A stretch of DNA of 64,000 bases from Heterobilharzia americana. Lineage: Eukaryota; Platyhelminthes; Trematoda; Strigeidida; Schistosomatidae. Positions 40,268-52,676 of this stretch are shown one piece after another (within the stretch, counting starts at the first letter, position 1; each line of letters begins with the position of its first letter). The notes below the pieces were generated by a model, which was not told where the DNA came from, made no database searches, and saw nothing but the letters and a program-made list of their open reading frames with translations. Location: positions 60,483,491-60,547,490 of the forward strand of contig OX104130.1 in NCBI GenBank assembly GCA_944470555.2, given 5' to 3'. A program made the position numbers and the translations under genes.

Positions 40268-40972
40268 GTCCCTTGGGTTCCTAGTGGAACATACGGCTTC
40301 AGTAGCACGCCGCCATCTCACTCTCTTCTCTCCAGTCTTTTCAACCTGGCTCCACGACTGCCCACAAGCTTTCATTTCTTCCTCACATGATCTCCTCCAT
40401 GTCACCCTCGCCACGGACGTCCACCTCGTCGTTCCCCATCACGGTTCCACTCGACACCCTGGCCTGGTATGGTGCATGATGTCCCCAGTCGGTCTTCTCA
40501 GTATATGTCCAATCCAATCCAATCCACCTCCACTTTCTTCTGCATATTCGTTGGGTGATGGCTTCTTGGTTGTTTCGTTGCCAGCCAGAGTTCCTTGTTG
40601 CTTATTCTTATTATTCTGGCCATCTGGTCTTCAGTATCGAGTGAGTGAGCGTAGGTGGCAGCTGTTGATGAATGACTGTATTTTGTTGGAAATGCTTTTC
40701 GTGACGCGCTAAGTCTCTCAACCATCACATAGAAGCACTGACTTTAGTGTTGAAAATACAGATCTTGTTTACACTGTATGCTGAGTGGAGTGCAGTAGAT
40801 CTCTACACTGATTTCAGATTAGTAAATCAAGGCCTGTCTTGCTGTCTTTCCGATCCTGGTTTTAACATCCTCATCTTTGCCACCACCTGTTGTTGAGATG
40901 ATGCCGCCTAGATAGGTAGGTAGGGGAAAGAGACAACTTCCTTTAGATTTCTCCCGTTGATGTCAGCCATAC
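40268..40972 (-). mobile_element. Family B RTE retroelement, 5'-truncated copy
   Basis: A minus-strand 3' fragment of about 0.7 kb, nearly the same as 47891-48580 (offset 7,623 bp, only scattered substitutions). On the minus strand it carries the C-terminal RTE block and family B terminus. Similarity to the second copy stops near 40972. Confidence 0.9.
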
Positions 40973-41034
40973 GACAGCAAATTTCTTCAAGTCTTCTATT
41001 ACTTTATCCACTAAGTCCGGAACTCTGTCATACT

Positions 41035-41400
41035 GAGGGGAGTTGGACCTGACAGCAGTCGATAACGTCTCTGATTGCTTGGCTGAGTTGTGTGGTGCGA
41101 TGTAGACCGCCTGGTCATGGGTCCCCGAAACGGAAGGAATCAGTGGTTTAGAACTCCTGACGACATAACTGAAAACCGGTCACGTTGGCGCGGAAACATT
41201 CACTCCTTGACATCTTCTAAAGCTTGACTATTCGCACCAATCCCTATTTTCAAATTGTTTATTCTGTGCCACAAAATTGTCTAATTTGATATCACTCTTT
41301 TTATATCCACCTGTTCTTTATGTGCTACTGTGAGGTGTGGCAACTTGAGCCATTCCAGTTGTGTATGTGGTTCTAAGTTGATTTTGTCTGTCTGTCAGTA
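41035..41400 (+). mobile_element. Family A 3' end, plus strand
   Basis: Decayed C-terminal coding end (CAGTCGATAACGTCTCTG, CGACGACATAACTG) and 3' UTR (ATATCACTCTTTTTATATCC, GAGGTGTGGCAACTTGAG). 5'-truncated. Confidence 0.75.
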
Positions 41401-41659
41401 TCCGCTAATTACACAGACAGTTGTGATTCAAAATTGTGTATACAACCAAACGTTTTGGGGATTTTCTCCTTCTTCCTCTTAGCCCAGCCAGCTATTAATA
41501 TTCATTAGGATGGAGGTAATATACACGACTCATATACATCAACTAACGATTGTATCTATAGGTTGACCCCATTTTTTCTAAGCACGCAAACCTTCTTTTG
41601 ATACTGAGAACAGAGTAAACAGTCTACAAACCAACATTACTGATAAGGTATCCCTATTC

Positions 41660-42783
41660 AAATATACACTGAAGAGAATTCAGAGGAAGCGAGGGATGAG
41701 TTCTACGGAAAACTGTGTAGTCTCCCAATAAAAGATAAACTTTTACACGTACTTCTTGTTGCAAGTGACCTCAACGCACAAATAAGAGGCTAAGTCGGGC
41801 AGAAAGGCACTTAGGTAACATTTTGGAACCCAACCGAACCAACGTAGATTCCGTCGTCTGCTACAACTATGCTCAGACAACCATTTATTTCTGGCTAGGG
41901 TGAACTTCATCTATAAAGAGAGACATCGCCTAACGTGATGTCTACTGACCTCAACTCAGTGATGGACACGAATAGACTATATTGTCACCAGTTACCGCCG
42001 GAAACGGTCGGTGCAAGATCGCCACTTCATCTGTAGCACTTGTTCGGATACCGACCATGCGTATTTTTGTGTCCAAATGGTTGTGGAGAAACTACTGCAG
42101 CAAGATCACTAACAATGTTTTTTAACGGTGGGAATGCCAAGACTACTTTCAGTAAGAATCTGACATTTGTCAGAACAGAACACCACTCATCCATAAGAAC
42201 CTTGGTGTAAAGCCAGTGTAATTGACTGTCAGGAAGTAGTTCAAAATACCCAGTGGATCTCAGCAACAGGTTCTGGATCAATGAATGCACCCGAAAGCAT
42301 TTCTGCAGGCTCCAAACACAGTTGGAAGCAGAAGCAACTCAACCATAAGCTGACAGAGTCTGCGCAATGACTGTGAGCAGTGCTGAGCAGCTAAGACTGA
42401 AAACATGCAAAGGAAGCGAGATAAGCAATAGTCGACAATTATTCGCAGTTACCAAGGCAACTGGGTGAAAAGGTCAGTGGGAATATGACGTAGAAGGATG
42501 GGTCTGTGGTTCACTCGTAGGATGGATGACTGGAACGATGGATCGAAAATTTAACTGGTCTCTGTTAACCACTATCTAATCGAATCCTGAATGAAAAATT
42601 GAGATAAGACCCTCCAGCACTTGCTGTAAGAAATCTGAAAAGAGAACAGGCAACAAAGTCAGATGGACCAGTACCAGAGACATTTTGTGACGACGGTGGG
42701 GGGTTATCGTTCGAACTTACTGAAGCGTTAGCTAGTGTATAGGAGTCAGAGATGAATCCTACTCACTAACCTCAATCACTGCT
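41660..42783 (+). pseudogene. Family A endonuclease-to-linker fragment
   Basis: Degenerate plus-strand copy: a block like ARDEFYGKL near 41690, VASDLNAQI near 41764 (endonuclease Asp/Asn motif, damaged), ...QPFISG near 41880, an SDTDHAYF-like block near 42046, then linker sequence and a block like LKREQATKSDGPVPETF near 42635 that precedes RT motif 1. It stops at 42783 where PLE sequence begins. Confidence 0.7.
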
Positions 42784-42787
42784 TGTT

Positions 42788-43735
42788 CAGAAAAAGAAAA
42801 AGAAGCATTGAAGAACCTCCGAAATGATAAGGATATAGTAATTGCTAAATCAGACAAAGGCAACTCAACGGTGGTGTTAAACAAGTCTGATTATATTCAG
42901 AAAGTCAAGGAACATATAGAAACAGGACCCTACCAAAAAATTAAGAAACCAAGCGACACTATCATGAATAAAGTTAAAAGAACCATGGTGGATCTAATAC
43001 GGAATTTAGACACTAGTGTCTACAGAAAACCTTCACATTCAAACCGTTACTTAGACTTCAAATCATCTCACCGTATGTCAGTTAAAGTTGGCTTAGTAAA
43101 GCATCTAGATAACAGGGCCAAAACACTTACTAGTAAAAAAGAAGATCTAAAACAAGAAACCAGATACATTAAAGACGCCTTAATCATCAACAATTACCCT
43201 CCGAAATTAATTGATAAGCTCCTTAGTAATTGTAACAAAAATATCAGTAACACTGTTATTAATAGTAGTAATAACAGCAACAATAATAGTAGTAATGATG
43301 TTGATAATAGTGGTGGCAATACTGTGAATAGATAATTCAAAACCTCCACAGTATTACCATACAAAGAAGGCATCTCAGAAACACTACATAGAATTCTCAA
43401 TAAGGCTGGCTGGGATTACAGTGGCATTTAAACCTACAAACTCACTTCGAAATAAGCTTTGTAGCTTAAAAGATCCTATTGACCCAATTAAACAGGATAA
43501 CTTAGTTTACCAAATCCCTTGCAACGATTGCGAGGTCAAATACACAGGTCAAAGTAGTCGACCAGCATCAATTAGGCTATCGGAACGCAAAAACTTAGCT
43601 AGGTCAAAATTGGTAGATCCTGGTAAGGTAAGGAATTTAGAAAAAAGCTCAGGCATAGCTATGCATGCAATTACACACAACCACACAATAGGATGGGACA
43701 GGGTGAAAATTCTTAAAAACTAACATGACAGGGTG
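42788..43735 (+). pseudogene. Penelope-like element with RT core deleted
   Basis: The frame 42808-43335 begins with LRNDKDIVIAKSDKGNSTVV, the conserved N-terminal block of PLE polyproteins, and runs to KVKRTMVDLIRN. At about 43008 it joins directly to LDTSVYRKPSHSNRYLDFKS, which lies downstream of RT motif C in intact PLEs. All catalytic RT motifs are therefore missing. After an Asn/Ser-rich run and a stop (43333), a second frame (43421-43723) carries KPTNSLRNKLCSLKDP and the GIY-YIG-type LVYQIPCNDCEVKYTGQSSR, ending SSGIAMHAITHNHTIGWD. The frameshift near 43405 coincides with a CTGGCTGG duplication. Confidence 0.85.
43226..43335 (+). repeat. Asn/Ser-codon-rich low-complexity tract
   Basis: AAT/AGT/AAC-rich DNA encodes NSSNNSNNNSSNDVDNSGGN. 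It sits between the PLE RT-thumb-like and GIY-YIG parts and looks like a microsatellite expansion inside the dead element. Confidence 0.7.
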
Positions 43736-44136
43736 GAGGGAGAGATTGATAACTGAATCTTTGTTTATCGAATCAACACCTAAGACATGCAACAACAAGA
43801 ATGACTCAGCACCTGTTCCAGATATATGGAAAATTTTACTGCCCATCTCACAAAGAGACGAGAAAATTAGGACTATAATAAAGGATATCTCATACCTGCA
43901 AACTTCAAGAAGTTTGCATTTATACTCAAGTTTCAGACTTATTGTACTCAGTAGTGTAGTTAAACATCTTTCCATTAAGATCTCAGGTTAAACAGAACCA
44001 TTGGTGGAACTAAAGGAAAATCCGGTCAATGACATGTGAACCACGGGACATGAATAATGATAACAATAATAAATGAGTAACTTAACATGTTACTAATACT
44101 TGTGTCATACTAGGATTCAAAATATTTTCTTAATTT

Positions 44137-44305
44137 TCACCTCCTCAGTCGATAAGAAATACACTCAATAGTAAGTGGTAGCTCAAATTTATAGCTAAGC
44201 ATAAGGAAAGTAATTTCCAGTATTCTGCGAGCCTTAGTGTTTGTTCTTAGAAGTTTCATCGTCTGGAGAGTTGACTTCATCAGCATTCGGCTCATAAAGA
44301 AATGA
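44137..44305 (-). mobile_element. PLE 3' terminus with hammerhead-like motif
   Basis: On the minus strand, CTGATGA (44292-44286 region) is followed by a short stem and GATGAAAC, then ...CGCAGAATACTGG. The PLE ends after 57624 and before 29979 show the same order (CTGATGA, GATGAAAG, then GAGAATAC or GAGAACAC). Stem II has GTC/GAC pairs with a bulge. Likely a PLE-type hammerhead, degenerate. Confidence 0.45.
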
Positions 44306-44514
44306 AGCATTTTCAAGTTGCATAAATGTTTAGGCATTTAATGATGTTAGGAATCACGGAATTATGGGTACGACTGTTCTTGTGATTTCTTGACCTTTAA
44401 AACCTACATTTTTGCCAGGTTATACTGGGTGAAGGACTAGTACTGACATGGCCATTGAACCTATGCTATTGACCTAATGTTTGGTTGTTGATTTGCTTGA
44501 TAAATTTTTAAGGT

Positions 44515-45330
44515 AGAAAATCGATTGAAAATTCTCTTTCTTGATGTACGGCTGACAACAACGGCTGATGGAATGTTGAGTAGGTCAATTCACAGAAAAC
44601 CAATGTGGTATAGTCAACTGGCGAACTTTAATAGCTGGGTCCCTATGAGTCATAAGCGAAATCTGATCATATCTCTTGCCACCCACATTAGACGAATCTA
44701 CAGTCCCGATGTTTTAGTAAAGGAAATATTCGTTCTAAAGAACATCCTAATTGAAAACGGATTCTCACCATGCTTCATAGACAAAAACATGAAGCCTAAA
44801 CCTCGCAAGTAGAACCCTACCAACGTGCCAAAAAATGACACTGTATATGAATCTAAACTTCAAAGGTGACTCTGCCGCTGACACTCTAAAAAGAAGGATA
44901 TCAAACGCTCTAAGGATAACATTCTTTACATCAACGCTGAGACTAGTAGTCTTTTATCACCCAACCATTTCTAACAACTCTAAGCAGAACCTTTCACATC
45001 TGACCACTTCCATTTGCATATATCAATTCACCTGCACTTGTGGAGCCAGGTATATAGGTCGTTCGCTGTGACTGTTATCCAAAAGGGTTGAAGAGCACTA
45101 TCCCGCGTGATTACAAAGCGGTAACAATGGGACGATAAGAAGCGCTACAATTGAATATATCTCAAGAACGTCTTTGTTGAAAGTCATCTATAAAGTGAAA
45201 AGAAACCTTCCAAAGGCTCCATGTCTTTGTATTCTCTGCATCTCTGATGCACTTGCCATCCATACGCAGGAAACTGAACTATGTGCACAAGAGATTTTGC
45301 AACCCTTTCTCGTTTCATGGTCTAAGTTTT
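44515..45330 (+). pseudogene. Penelope-like element remnant (second PLE lineage)
   Basis: Plus-strand frames: 44525-44812 with LKILFLDVRLTTTADGMLSR and SIHRKPMWYSQLANFN (the xFLDV...YRKP block after RT motif C), and 44835-45071 with FKGDSAADTLKRRISNALR and ICIYQFTCTCGARYIGRSL, which ends in a GIY-YIG-like YIGRS. A related fragment lies at 58360-58830. RT motifs A-C are absent. Confidence 0.8.
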
Positions 45331-47539
45331 CAGTCTTTGAAATCTCCTCTAACCCCTCCCACTTTCTTTTCAGTTTTCTGTTTTGATACTACTCACTTCT
45401 TAAGTAATTTGCTACTCATTCTTGTTGCTATGCTCTATCTGATTACAATTCACTTTTCGGTTATGTCTTGTCCAAACTTATTTTGATTAATATTCACTAG
45501 TCATGAGTTTTTTATTCATTTTAGTGACAGCTTATTTATTGACACTATTTGTGTTGCCATGCTATCAAACCGCACACTAGAATAATGTATAAATTTGCGA
45601 TTATACAGTCGCCGGAAAGAAACTCTTCGCTGAAATACTTATTCTCTTTTCATATCCTGATGGGGATATATTTCACACAAATATCTAATTGTTTTGTTCC
45701 CTTCTTTTTTTAGTAGTCCATCTATTGGAGTACCATGTTTCCAGGTGTTTTGTTGGTTTTTTTCACTTTACACGCTGTAGTATTTCCGCATTAGCCAAAG
45801 CTTAGTTATGATTGTGCCTATCGACACTATAGCAATTCCAGTGGTGATATACCACGGACTTTTACTGTTAGCTAATAATCTTCGAATCTCTAGGCTATTC
45901 GATGGATGAACTGATCAAAACAATAATGCTGATAACCTTCATGATTGATTTCTTAGATTATATTCATCTTGTCTTCTTTGCTGAATGGATCTTTCAGTTT
46001 ACACATGATATTCTGTATGGATTCAATTAGTTGGTGTGTCAAGCTGATCGTAAATAGAGAAAGTAGTCTGTTAACAGTTTCTCAAACATCTATGATACAC
46101 AGTAAATTGGTTGGTTTTGTGGGTTGAGGTAACTGTACCGTGTAATGTTCTGTAGATAAACATTTCTTCATGAAAATGATTGCTAAATCATCAACTCTGA
46201 AGACTTTAAATGAGTGTATTTCATTTGACTTCGATAATTCCTAAGTGTTGTAATAAGTTTCAGCATGTACAAATAGTACTTATACACAAGTCGTTTTATG
46301 AGATAATTAGCAGTTGTTATTGTAGTTCAAAATTTAATCTATATATGTTGCCTTCCTATATAAACTTGAATTTCAAAGAACATATCACTTTCTCCTATCA
46401 AATATAAACGTTTTGTTTTAACAACTGGTCTGGATATATATGGATCTATGGTGGTTATTTTAATTTGCTTATAGATCTTCGCTTTCAACTCAAAGTACAG
46501 TGTGAAACAAGTTGATCTGTTTTTAGTAATAATTTTCGCTTATTTTTAAAGATTTCCATCATTATTTCGAAGAATACTCATTGTTTCTTATGCGAGATAT
46601 AAGGTGATTGACGTAAACAGTTCGTTTACACAAAGTGACATTACTTTTCCATCATTAGCATTTTTTTTTCTCAATTCTGTCCAGGAAGTGAGCTACTAAG
46701 TTGACTCAGTGTTGATTCTCATTGACTAGATGCTTTAGATTTTTACTTTACTCTTTTTAATAAACTAATTGATAGTGTTCCCATTTGATGGTACCTTAGG
46801 TAGTATTGGTCGACTGCAGAATATAGGCGAAACTAGGTTATTTGTCTTCATTTGTCATAGTTCTTGTATTATGTGAACTAACCAGCTTTGAACAGATCAC
46901 TTAGTCGTTTGACAAGATTTCTTTCTTTCTTCTTCTTCTTCTTCGATAAATATTCGGTCACTTATGTAGATGTAGGTCTTAATATCATGTTACATATTGT
47001 CACTATCGGGTTCTGTTGATTACATGAGCCAATTTCAACTGTTAACAATGTCTAGATTAGGGAACAGATTTTATATAATCATGAAGTGGAAATCATTCTA
47101 ATCCTTTACTCCGTATTGTAATACAATGACTTTAAGGTGAAAAATTATCAGGTGAAAACTAATAGGTTGAAAGCGACTAACCTGAGAATCATGTGTTTCC
47201 AATTAACAGTTATTCCTTTAATGCTTTTAAGGATAGAATACTGCCTTTGACTACTTAAGAGTTTTCTTCGATGAAAAATATTGATAATGGTGTTTTTCAT
47301 AACTGGTTATTATTTAATCTTGACACTGAGTTTATTCTTTCTGTTCTTACCTACAAATGAAAAGGATCCTAACACAATATGGATTAGAAGTTATACAGTT
47401 ATCTTTATCCTAGAAACTGTAGAGAGTCCATGGGATCTATTAATAATCAGATTAAGTCTCTTTAGACATACTGACTTCTCAAACAGAGGCCTTGACAGCC
47501 TCAAATTTTATTGATGTAAACTGCTTAGCATTTTAAGCT
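45331..47539. other. Intergenic, nothing recognised
   Basis: AT-rich; includes a short TTC/CTT pyrimidine run near 46920-46943. No coding or repeat family seen. Confidence 0.4.
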
Positions 47540-47665
47540 ATAGTTGTCTAGTTCGAGTCTCAGTAATGAGAATACTTTCAGGATACAGGTATATTTTAGC
47601 TGATGAGTCCTGAAAAGAACGATGCTGAATTTCTGGATTCTGCCGTTAGCTACCACCAATGAATA
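47540..47665 (+). mobile_element. Sm-alpha-like SINE remnant with decayed hammerhead
   Basis: Box B-like AGTTCGAGTCTCAGT near 47550 is followed by CTGATGAG at 47600-47607, TCCTGAAAAGAA, GATG in place of GAAA, and CTGGATTCTGCCG. The order fits Sm-alpha, but the GAAA core is lost, so it should be inactive. Confidence 0.5.
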
Positions 47666-47843
47666 CATGTCATTAATACACTTGTTAGATAGCTTACTTA
47701 TAGACAACCCCAAAATTAAGATGATTTCTGGATACCAAGTTATTCCTTTCCCTTCACAACTGCTTTTCAGATGTAAGCCACTTGAAATCATAACATTTTT
47801 TAATGCAGTATAATATTAGGTACAAGTTGTTTTTAAAAGTACC

Positions 47844-47846
<3 letters not shown>

Positions 47847-47890
<44 letters not shown>
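47847..47890. repeat. (ATT)n at family B 3' terminus
   Basis: About 14 units joined to the 3' end of the family B copy at 47891, as at 40204-40267. Confidence 0.97.
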
Positions 47891-49175
47891 GTCCCTTGGG
47901 TTCCTAGTGGAACATACGGCTTCAGTAGCACGCCGCCATCTCACTCTCTTCTCTCCAGTCTTTTCAACCTGGCTCCACGACTGCCCACAAGCTTTCACTT
48001 CTTCCTCACATGATCTCCTCCATGTCACTCTCGCCACGGACGTCCACCTCGTCGTTTCCCATCACGGTTCCACTCGACACCCTGGCCTGGTATGGTGCAT
48101 GATGTCCCCAGTCGGTCTTCTCAGTATATGTCCAATCCAATCCAATCCACCTCCACTTTCTTCTGCATATTCGTTGGGTGATGGCTTCTTGGTTGTTTCG
48201 TTGCCAGCCAGAGTTCCTTGTTGCTTATTCTTATTATTTTGGCCATCTGGTTTTCAGTATCGAGTGAGTGAGCGTAGGTGGCAGCTGTTGATGAATGACT
48301 GTATTTTGTTGGAAATGCTTTTCGTGACGCGCCAAGTCTCTCAACCATCACATAGAAACATTGACTTTAGTGTTGAAAGTACAGATCTTGTTTACACTGT
48401 ATGCTGAGTGGAGTGCAGTAGATCTCTACACTGATTTCAGATTAGTAAATCAAGGCCTGTCTTGCTGTCTTTCCGATCCTGGTTTGAACATCCTCATCTT
48501 TGCCACCACCTGTTGTTGAGATGATGCCGCCTAGATAGGTAGGTAGGGGAAAGAGACAACTTCCTTTAGATTTCTCCCATTGATGGTGATTGGTGCTTGT
48601 TATTGTTGTTGGTGGTGGTTGTGGTTGGATATCTTCACTATCTCTGTCTTCTCTACGTTCACCTGAAGAAAATCCCGTATTTGCTGTCCTCCCTCTTCTG
48701 CCAGCTTGTTAGTCTTCTCCTGTAGATCTTCGACTTTGTGCGACAAGATGTTAGACATAAATCATCATCATCGGCGAAATCCAAATCTTCTAGGATATTT
48801 TCATCGGTCCAGTCTGTGTATGCCCATCTTCTCGCTCCTCACACTTTCTTACATGATCCAATCCAGTCCAGTCCAGTCGAACACAATCAGCAAGATCATC
48901 GGTGATAGTAGGCGGAATACTCGTCATACTCCTGTCTGTCTTCACTCCACTTCAAAGACATCACCGAACTTTCCATTGTGAATCACTTGGCATGTAGCAT
49001 GTCGCATCATGCAGCATAGCATATAACTGCTGTTGAATGAGGTTGATAAAGGTGTGTGGCACTGAAACCGTAGTATTGAAGCAGCAGCCTGTCAAATTAC
49101 TTCTCAGTCGACGCTATCGAAGGCCTTTTCAAAGTCGATGAAGTTGAAGTAGAGTTGACTATCATTGAAATAATA
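47891..49175 (-). pseudogene. Family B RTE retroelement, 3' third
   Basis: Minus-strand copy extending from the AAT-tailed 3' end back to an RT motif A region that reads LYFNFIDFEKAFDSVD (near 49155-49105), where it is truncated. The motif C region reads LEDLDFADDDD-like near 48790-48760. Stops occur. The outermost ~690 bp are almost the same as 40268-40972. Confidence 0.85.
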
Positions 49176-49639
49176 AGTAACTTGAATGTTGACTCTGAGT
49201 TCTTTCAGTACATCCATTTTTAAAACGACTTAAATTTGCAAGACAAATGAAATTTAACTAAGTATTTTGGGAGGAGAAAATGTAAAATTACTCTTCCGAA
49301 ACACATGTTTTGATAATTTTGTATAGAAACCCATTTTAAGACTAAAAAGCAAGACAAAAGATGTTACCACCAGTTGAAAGGTCAAACACATAAGGATAGA
49401 TTTCAAAGTCAATATAGAGATAATGAAATGTATTTATTGAGGGTGTTAGTTGAAAAAAAACAGGCAATACTACTACTACAGTAATGACATAACTAGAGAT
49501 TGGCTATCAGTAACAGCTTGAATAATCAGTGTTCCACCAATTTTGTGAGATAAGTTTCATAAAAGCATCTTCAACCTTATTGCATTATATGTAGGAAGGG
49601 AAGTGATAGCGATCTTTGAAGAATACCACACATATCTAA

Positions 49640-50065
49640 TGAGTAGACCAACAGACAGACGGAATCAACGTAGAACCTTGCACACAACTATATTCGCTCA
49701 AGTTGTCACACTTCACAAAAGTATACCAAGAACAGATGGATAGGAAATGAGTGACACCAAGGTAGATAAAGTAGTGTGAGAGAGTAAACAATCTGAACAT
49801 GAAGGTTAGTTTGAATATTCAAGCTTTAAAAGATGTCAAGGAATGGATATTTCTGTGTGATTGTGACATATTTTCAGTTGTCATACACAGTCCTCAACCA
49901 CTGACTCCTATCGTCTTGGGGACCCTTACTAAGGGGTCTTCATTTCCTCACACGCCTCAAGCTAACAATCAGAGACTTTATCGACTGGTGCGACATATTG
50001 ATCTAGACACTCTGAATCCTTTTTCAATCTAATCCAACTTCCAACAGTTATCCAATATCCTTTGA
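49640..50065 (-). mobile_element. Family A 3' end, minus strand
   Basis: Minus-strand C-terminal coding end and 3' UTR: AAAAGATGTCAAGGAATGGA and GAGTGACACCAAGGTAGATA on the plus strand are the complement of the UTR seen at 4990-5060 and 37200-37290. Heavily decayed and 5'-truncated. Confidence 0.65.
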
Positions 50066-50321
50066 TAGTCAACCAAGCTTTTCATTTCTCCTTCACCTAC
50101 GATCAGTAATTCAGTTGAAGGTTTTTGTATGAAAAACGAGAAATAACGATTTCTCTGATATATCCAAAGTATCATTCACATTCCATACGAAAGCATTTCA
50201 AGGGAAAATAGCACATGGTCCAATTACTTTTGTACCATCATTCAAAAAAGAATCCATTTTGGTTATATATTGAAAAGTAGATTCTATCTGATCCACAGTT
50301 AACTTAATCAACATTGACAGC

Positions 50322-50385
50322 ACGTACATCCACCTGATGAGTCCCGAAGAGGACGAAACGTGCATCTTGAATTCCGCTGTTAATC
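50322..50385 (+). ncRNA. Hammerhead ribozyme in Sm-alpha-like SINE remnant
   Basis: Canonical core: CTGATGA 50334-50340, stem II GTCC/GGAC (50341-50344, 50351-50354) with a 6-nt loop, GAAA 50355-50358, then GTGCATC with cleavage predicted after C50366. Flanks TACATCCAC and TTGAATTCCGCTG match the Sm-alpha helix I region with two mismatches. Stem III has a C-A mismatch next to the core, so activity is uncertain. Confidence 0.65.
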
Positions 50386-51036
50386 AAAAATATGAATATA
50401 GCATCACTTTCCTTCTATTTTTCTTGTTTATCCAACTTGTTGTCTGTTAGTTACTTCTAAGCTTTAGATAAGGCTGGTCTCATTTTCTGTTGTATTCACA
50501 TGACTACTTACCTTCCACTGACTGAAATCTACCTTCTTACAGCAACATCCATTGTTGGTCTGAAATGAAGAAAACCACAAGCACACCACTTATAATCTTT
50601 CATTTTCATGTCCTAACTTATATTTTCATTATTTCCACTTATTTTACTTGCTGAAATCACACTGGACACAAGATTCATTACTTATCCATTTTTGGAATCC
50701 AAATTCTCTTGATTTCATCTGCCAATGGAAGTAATTGCACCATTCACAAATTTCCCATCGAATACATACTACTGTAACTAAAAAAAGTATTTATAGATTT
50801 ATAACCGTAAAACATAAGAAGAAAGATGATTGGGAAGAGAAATGTTTCCACTGAAACATTTCTTGCTCTTCGTTTGATGAATGTATCTTGTGTATAATTC
50901 AGTCCTACAGAAGATCAGGTGGTGTCTAAATAAGTTAACAGTAAAATCCTTGAATTGGTAGTAATCCTTCAACTATTCGATTGTAGTGTCAACAGGATTC
51001 CCGTTGGAAACCACCCAACTAAAATCACGAAGTGTG

Positions 51037-52676
51037 ATTCCATATTATACTGGTTCATTTGATATAGCACATAACGATATAGTACTATTTACTGAATGAC
51101 ATTTCAAGCATAAATTAACTCACATAGTCATGTCAATAATATATAATTACATCAATTTCTAAATCTGATTTGTTTAGTCCTATCACCTCTTATCCTTTGT
51201 TTCTATTGGTCATAAAATTTTCCACACCTCAGGTGTAGGTGTTGCGTCACTCTAATAACGCGAGTTGGTTGGGTGTTGGTTCGAATAACAGAGATTCAGT
51301 AATCGATCCCCTGTCTCCATCTAACTATGTTGTGCTTAAGTAGTGGTTATATTACACCCTATTGTGTTAGTTCATACACTATTACAGTTGAGTTTTTCTA
51401 TGGATTATTGATCCTTTTGGGGTTTGTCATTCTATATTTGAGTAAATTCCAATGTTCTGCTAATCTAACTGACCCCGACCGGCTAGTGTGACCTATGTAC
51501 TTGATATCACAGTCACTGCATGGAATATGATAAATTAGACTAGTTTGGACTACTGTCTTAGTTTATTACGCAACTACTTTGCATTCTTGATTGCTGTTTT
51601 TTAGCACTAGGTTAATGATGTGATTATACCCCATTGTTTTATAATAGACTGTTATATGTTTATGAAATATATAAATACGATTGTACAGCTTTAGAAAATG
51701 ATATCGTCGAAAAAGAAAATTTTCTTCGCTAGATTAGTTTGCTGAATTGAATCTATCGGACCCTTAAACCAGCAAAGCTTATGTCTCAGTGAGTTTGTAG
51801 GTTAAATACCACCCTAATTCTAGCCTTGTTGAGAATCCTACGTAAAGTTTCTGATGTTCTTTCCTTAAATGATAACACAGTAGAGGCTTTGAACCCCATT
51901 CCACTAGTGTTGTGGCTATAATTCGCGTTGCTGTTGTTATTTCGTTTCTTATCTGTTAATACGAATTCCTTCATAAATCATAGGGGATAATGGTTAATTA
52001 GTAGCGTTTCGTTCAATTCCTCACTTACGTCTTTGCACTGACTAACGAGTTTTCTAGTTCTGTTATTAGAACATTTGACGAAACCCACCTTAACTAGTAC
52101 GTACTGATTGGATGACATGATCTGAAATCTAGATAGACGTTAGGATATATTAGTTTCCCATAGACGGCAGTATCCAAACCATCATCTGTTCTTCGTTTTC
52201 TTCTACAATCCGACATGGTGAATACTGCTTGTTTATGTTCTGCCTCGTAATTGATTTGGATTGCGCCTACTACTGAGTTTATATGTGTGAAGAAACTGTC
52301 TGTATGTTCTAATTTCAACACAGTGAATGTGTCATCCACATATCGCCACCATATCTTAGATGTAGGATTAAACGTTTCATTGTGGATATTGGTGATCCCA
52401 TTAATACTTCTTCTATTTGTCTATTTATTTTGTCCTGCAGCTTGACGAATTCGGAAATCAGGCACAGCTGAACGCCTAAGACAATTTCGTCAGCCAATAC
52501 CCTATTTCTATGAATAAGTCTTGATTTCTGATTGATTCCAGTGCCACATTGATTGGTATTTTAGTATAAAAACTCTTTACATAGAAAATAACCATCTTTT
52601 CATCCTTTTCTAGATTATCGAAGCATGGGAATCTAGTCAAATGTAGAATGATAGACCCCAGTAGGATCAATAGCCT
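51037..52676 (-). pseudogene. Penelope-like element, minus-strand copy
   Basis: Minus-strand frames: 52670-52476 (FPCFDNLEKDEKMVIFYVKS, FYTKIPINVALES: RT motif A region), a block with IEEVLMGSPIS (motif B) near 52410, and 52339-52094 starting MDDTFTVLKLEHTDSFFTHI (the second half of motif C, Y(V/M)DD). Then 51974-51786 with GFKASTVLSFKERTSETLRR, and a GIY-YIG-like IKYIGHTSRSGSVRLAEH near 51515-51460. Several frameshifts. The 3' end reaches 51037, where it matches the inverted partner at 53053. Confidence 0.82.

Noticed and set aside
43194..43400. Leucine-rich minus-strand frame resembling a membrane segment
   Set aside because: Reverse translation of the AAT/AGT-rich low-complexity tract inside the dead PLE.
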